Below, one piece after another: positions 63,836 through 64,000 of a stretch of 64,000 nt of DNA; position 1 is the stretch's first letter, and each line of letters begins with the position of its first letter. Both the position numbers and the translations under genes were made by a program. Source of the DNA: CAYZAK01 sp964476445 (GTDB taxonomy: Bacteria > CG03 > SLGR01 > JAGXOG01); assembly GCA_964476445.1 (NCBI GenBank), contig CAYZAK010000002.1, positions 47,882-111,881 on the forward strand, given 5' to 3'. The notes under the pieces are model-generated. The model saw only the letters and a program-made list of their open reading frames with translations. It did no database searches and was not told where the DNA came from.

Positions 63836-63930
63836 GAAATAATTAAGTTGTTCTTACCTTAGTTGTAATTAGTTTGCAAATCTGTTATATCTTAAAATAT
63901 AGCAAAAGATTTAATAGGAGGCTATAAAAA

Positions 63931-64000
63931 ATGAAAAAGTTATTATTAACTTGGATTCAAGGTTCTAACGCAACACCCGCCAATTTTTCAAAGGCTTCAT
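63931..64000 (+). CDS. Start of an unidentified gene, cut by the window end
   Basis: AGGAGG about 8 nt upstream supports the ATG at 63931. The 23 visible codons read KKLLLTWIQGSNATPANFSK and a little more. Too short to assign. Confidence 0.55.
   Translation, partial: MKKLLLTWIQGSNATPANFSKAS

Overview
The window reads as chromosome of a diderm, probably anaerobic bacterium of moderate-to-low GC. Outer-membrane biogenesis is plainly present: SurA- and PrsA-like chaperones, a LolA-like protein, PorV/PorQ-like and other beta-barrels, and ExbB-ExbD-TonB. An anaerobic style is suggested by a giant 2-hydroxyacyl-CoA dehydratase activase, a B12-dependent ribonucleotide reductase and a selenium/sulfur cluster. 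AGGAGG ribosome sites and TTGACA/TATAAT promoters are common. The mix resembles poorly cultured diderm lineages, but I cannot name a phylum from sequence alone.

Layout. 1-10433 (minus strand): an activase running off the left edge, a Cache-domain histidine kinase, a lipoprotein resembling a dead phosphodiesterase, then glmS, glmM and a GlmU-C-like acyltransferase (hexosamine route to peptidoglycan precursors). 10560-13740 (plus): a secreted subtilase and a PorV/PorQ-like barrel. 13785-19510 (minus): a TetR-controlled operon with a LolA-like protein, a beta-barrel, an ABC ATPase and two FtsX-type permeases, with a clear promoter and operator. 19586-20883: a broken IS3-family element. 21019-28084 (plus): panB, panC, nadA, nadB, uvrA. 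28071-34187: a 961-residue TPR protein, a barrel and exbB-exbD-tonB. 34145-45364: an inositol-phosphatase-like enzyme, trxB, archaeal-type phosphoglycerate mutase, two PPIases, a UDP-sugar pyrophosphorylase, pdxA, ksgA, a HAMP protein, a phosphohexomutase, enolase and an FtsB-like protein. 45384-49348 (minus): a fold-type II PLP enzyme, an MFS carrier, a cysteine desulfurase-like enzyme and a DUF3343 Se/S carrier. 49442-55923 (plus): RNase HII-like, nrdJ, a coiled-coil protein, tRNA-Ala(GGC), a hybrid REC-kinase, and an Rrf2 / CysP-like PiT / TauE sulfur-uptake cluster.

From about 56000 to the right end the window changes character. It is AT-richer, and holds two DUF4143 ATPases, a Fic protein, a DUF433 antitoxin, and many fragments of AlbA_2-type regulators, a DUF4143 ATPase, a Fic gene and a CopG-like regulator. 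This is accessory DNA with repeated gain and decay.

The most unusual observation is in the IS3 element. Near-identical palindromic micro-insertions of about 15-28 nt sit at five places inside the transposase and one in the left end. Removing them on paper rejoins the reading frames into a normal IS3 DDE transposase, apart from one stop codon. Other points of note are a phosphodiesterase-fold lipoprotein that has lost almost every catalytic residue, consensus promoters that abut the start codons of both DUF4143 ATPases (leaderless mRNAs), and a three-copy 32-bp tandem repeat in front of one of them.
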